From Cyclina sinensis (lineage: Eukaryota > Mollusca > Bivalvia > Venerida > Veneridae), in assembly GCA_012932295.1 (NCBI GenBank), contig JAAONU010000001.1:57571693-57635692 (forward strand): DNA of 64,000 bases, in the 5' to 3' direction. The first letter of the stretch is position 1. Every line of letters begins with the position of its first letter. Below the pieces are notes generated by a model. It worked only from the letters and a program-made list of their open reading frames with translations, was not told where the DNA came from and did not search any database. The position numbers and the translations under genes were made by a program. This document shows positions 62,003 to 64,000 of the stretch, piece after piece.

Positions 62003-62190
62003 TTACACCGATTGGGAAGCAAGTTATTCCAACTTATATTAATCTCTCTCGATAACTGCTTCCTGGGTTCAAACTCGCGCCGAAAGTGAGGAATGCAGAA
62101 AGTCACTGTCGACTCTCACCCTGGTGGGATTCGAACCAGCAACCTCCGGATCGGGAGTCCGGCGCTCTAACCCCTCGACCACTTCTCCTC
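62003..62190 (-). mobile_element. tRNA-derived SINE
   Basis: The - strand head reads GAGGAGAAGTGGTCGAGGGG, TTAGAGCGCCGGACTCCCGA, then TCCGGAGGTTGCTGGTTCGAA. It has an A box, a perfect CCGGA/TCCGG anticodon stem with CCC in the loop, and a B box GGTTCGAATCC. The acceptor and T stems do not pair, so it is not a working tRNA. The body continues CTTTCTGCATTCCTCACTTT and ends near CCCAATCGGTGTAATATAAA. Confidence 0.8.
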
Positions 62191-63446
62191 GTTAGAAATG
62201 TAGAATGGTGTAACAACTCTTTTTTCAGAATGTGTAGTATTCAAACTATAATATAAAAAAGTAATAGAAAACTTGTGACATGAATGATAAATGGATTATG
62301 CTATAATGAATATTTAAATAACATATATAAGGTTTATTCATTGCTGTCTTATATAAAAACCTTTCAGAAGTAACAAAACCGTTGATGTAACTCCCTTGAT
62401 AATTTCATGTGCCTGGTAAATATTGAACTGATTCAATAAAATTAAATATTTCATTATTATACATAACAGTCAATAAATTATATTCAAAGAGGCTAAGAAA
62501 ATAAACGACTTTCTTTATTATCATATATATTTTATATGACACAATCAATAAAAACATACCATTTTGACAAAACTATTATATTTTGACAAAACTATTTCTT
62601 ATTACTATCTATTCCATCTGCCTCAATAGAAAACATATCTTTCTGCAGTAGGTTAAGGGCAATTTTAGATGCCTGAAAGTGGAAATGTAAATCAAATCGT
62701 CATTCACCTTGTATGGGAGTTCAATTGATAATTTTCTTCAAAACAGTTCAGTTCTTTGGAATCATTCCTACATGGAGCAAATAAAGTTATAGTCTGTCAC
62801 AGAAGCACACTCTTCATCGTGCTACAGAAGCGCCTTCCGCTCACTTCAACAGTCCGCAGTTTTGATGTTGAACGTAATTTTTATGAACGTGTTTCCGCTA
62901 AGACAAAGAAAAACGTAAGCACGATTACCGTTTAAAATTTGTCCTTGCTTAAAGCTAAACATATAAATAAAATATATATGAACGGATATCTTTAAAGGAA
63001 AACTCGTTTCATTACTAATGATTTGAATCATTCTCTCGAAGTCTGTAATACAGTTGACATAAAGGAACCACTATATTCGCCAAGAAAAAACATACAAATA
63101 TAGACTTACTGTTACTGAATATACAAAAATGAATTCTGATTTTGCGCTGGAAAAATTATTGTTAATTGTGTTAATTTAGAGCTGCAAATCAGTTCAAGAT
63201 GTATTTGTAATGGAGTTCGATGAAATAGTATTCCGCTTTGATCATGTAATCTATTTATTAGTTAAGTTGGCTATTTATGTGATTGAAGACAAAAACTATA
63301 AAGAAGATGAAATACATGTACATACTAACATATAAGGAAAAAACGTTAGTAGAATGACTCGAGTGATGTATCGCCATTTTCACACAATTGCTTAGTAGAT
63401 ATAAATCACGTAATTAATCTAATTCGTGCAGTGCAGTATATAAATA

Positions 63447-63552
63447 TTACATGTCTGACAGGGTGACAGTAAAATTGTCAACTTGAGGAAATACTCGGTT
63501 GACAGTATTTTCGAAAGTTGACAATTTTACTGTCACCCTGTCAGACATGTAA
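63447..63552. repeat. Perfect 38-bp inverted repeat
   Basis: The left arm 63447-63484 (TTACATGTCTGACAGGGTGA...) is the exact reverse complement of the right arm 63515-63552, with a 30-base spacer that itself contains ATACT...AGTAT. The symmetry continues loosely outside the arms (AAATA/AAATG). TGACAGT words recur nearby at 63,736-63,780. It may be a young foldback or MITE or a TIR junction. No gene overlaps it. Confidence 0.85.
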
Positions 63553-63944
63553 CATTTATTTTATTATACCGAAAAACTATTCAAACCATTAACAACTTTA
63601 TTCAACTTTAAACTTTAAAAAGTTTGTTGCTTGCCGTTATTGTCGTCTGTTTACAACGGAAATGTAAAAATAGATATTGCGCTTGCGCGAATGGTACAGT
63701 ATCATTTTCGAACATTCCGTACCTATGGTAGCGGGTGACAGTATTTTTCCGACAGTAAATTTTTTCTGACAGTACTTATATGTCACGGTGGCCTATGGAA
63801 GATTAACATTGTAAATGAAATTGAGGTATAATAATTTAGAATGTGATCAAATGCTATTCAGAAACTGAATTGATGTTTCAAAACCCACATTTATCTGAAG
63901 ACTGTAACTCAATGTCAGTAAAAGAATTTTAATTAAACCCATGT

Positions 63945-64000
63945 ATTTTACATCGATTGGGAATGAAGTTCTTGCAACTTATATTATTCCTGTCTGATGA
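63945..64000 (-). mobile_element. Second SINE copy, cut by the window edge
   Basis: TTACATCGATTGGGAATGAA, then CTTGCAACTTATATTATTCC, parallels the 3' end of the SINE at 62,003 (TTACACCGATTGGGAAGCAA, then TTCCAACTTATATTAATC). The orientation is the same. The rest lies beyond the window. Confidence 0.65.

Noticed and set aside
62111..62190. A tRNA-Gly(CCC) gene on the - strand
   Set aside because: The anticodon stem and B box are good, but the T stem has two mismatches and the acceptor arms do not pair. A SINE body follows, so it is called as a SINE head.

Overview
The window is eukaryotic genomic DNA, AT-rich, with short GT-AG exons separated by long introns full of repeats. The repeat types and the receptor family point to a marine bivalve mollusc, possibly a venerid-type clam. 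They include tRNA-derived SINEs, dispersed repeats carrying (ACGG)n/(CCGT)n cores and 'GACCTTGACCT' / 'GGCATAACTCTGTTAA' motifs, CR1/L2-like LINEs, and Tc1, mariner and IS3EU-like DNA transposons. The species cannot be fixed from the sequence alone.

One large gene on the + strand dominates, from about 1,118 to 48,784. I could chain 46 exons by hand with matching splice phases, giving about 1,797 residues. The product is an adhesion-type (family B2) G-protein-coupled receptor. Its order is: candidate signal peptide; Cys/Trp-rich (EMI-like) segment; two EGF-like modules; an unrecognised region; a series of beta-sandwich (FN3/Ig-like) modules; a cadherin-like pair with a DVNDN motif; a hormone-receptor-like Cys motif; a GAIN domain; a canonical GPS with HL|T; seven transmembrane helices; and a short tail. 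Two exons (10 and 43) each carry a one-base frame problem. They mark assembly errors, alternative splicing or damage.

The introns hold most of the mobile DNA. Intron 1 has a LINE 3' remnant, a 2.3-kb TTGGCA/TGCCAA satellite and a SINE. Intron 2 has a hairpin MITE. Intron 3 has a 3.2-kb rve-type DDE transposon (8,127-11,315) with TIRs and a TSD. Intron 11 and intron 18 each have a MITE. Intron 19 has a LINE plus a mariner corpse. Intron 20 has a PIF/Harbinger-like element inserted in a smaller MITE. Intron 22 has a 45-bp minisatellite, intron 39 a complete Tc1-like element and intron 41 a 31-bp minisatellite.

Downstream (48.8-64 kb) the DNA is mostly repeat-derived: a LINE C-terminus (50.8-51.5 kb), a solo copy of the intron-20 MITE (53,080-53,477), a LINE corpse (54.2-56.9 kb) and SINE copies at 62.0 kb and at the window edge. 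A DEG/ENaC channel fragment lies on the - strand at 51.7-52.4 kb and has two in-frame stops. A likely signal-peptide exon of an unknown secreted protein lies on the - strand near 61.6 kb. A perfect 38-bp inverted repeat lies at 63.45 kb.

All gene models here come from manual splice-phase tracing and family motifs. No alignment or transcript support was available.
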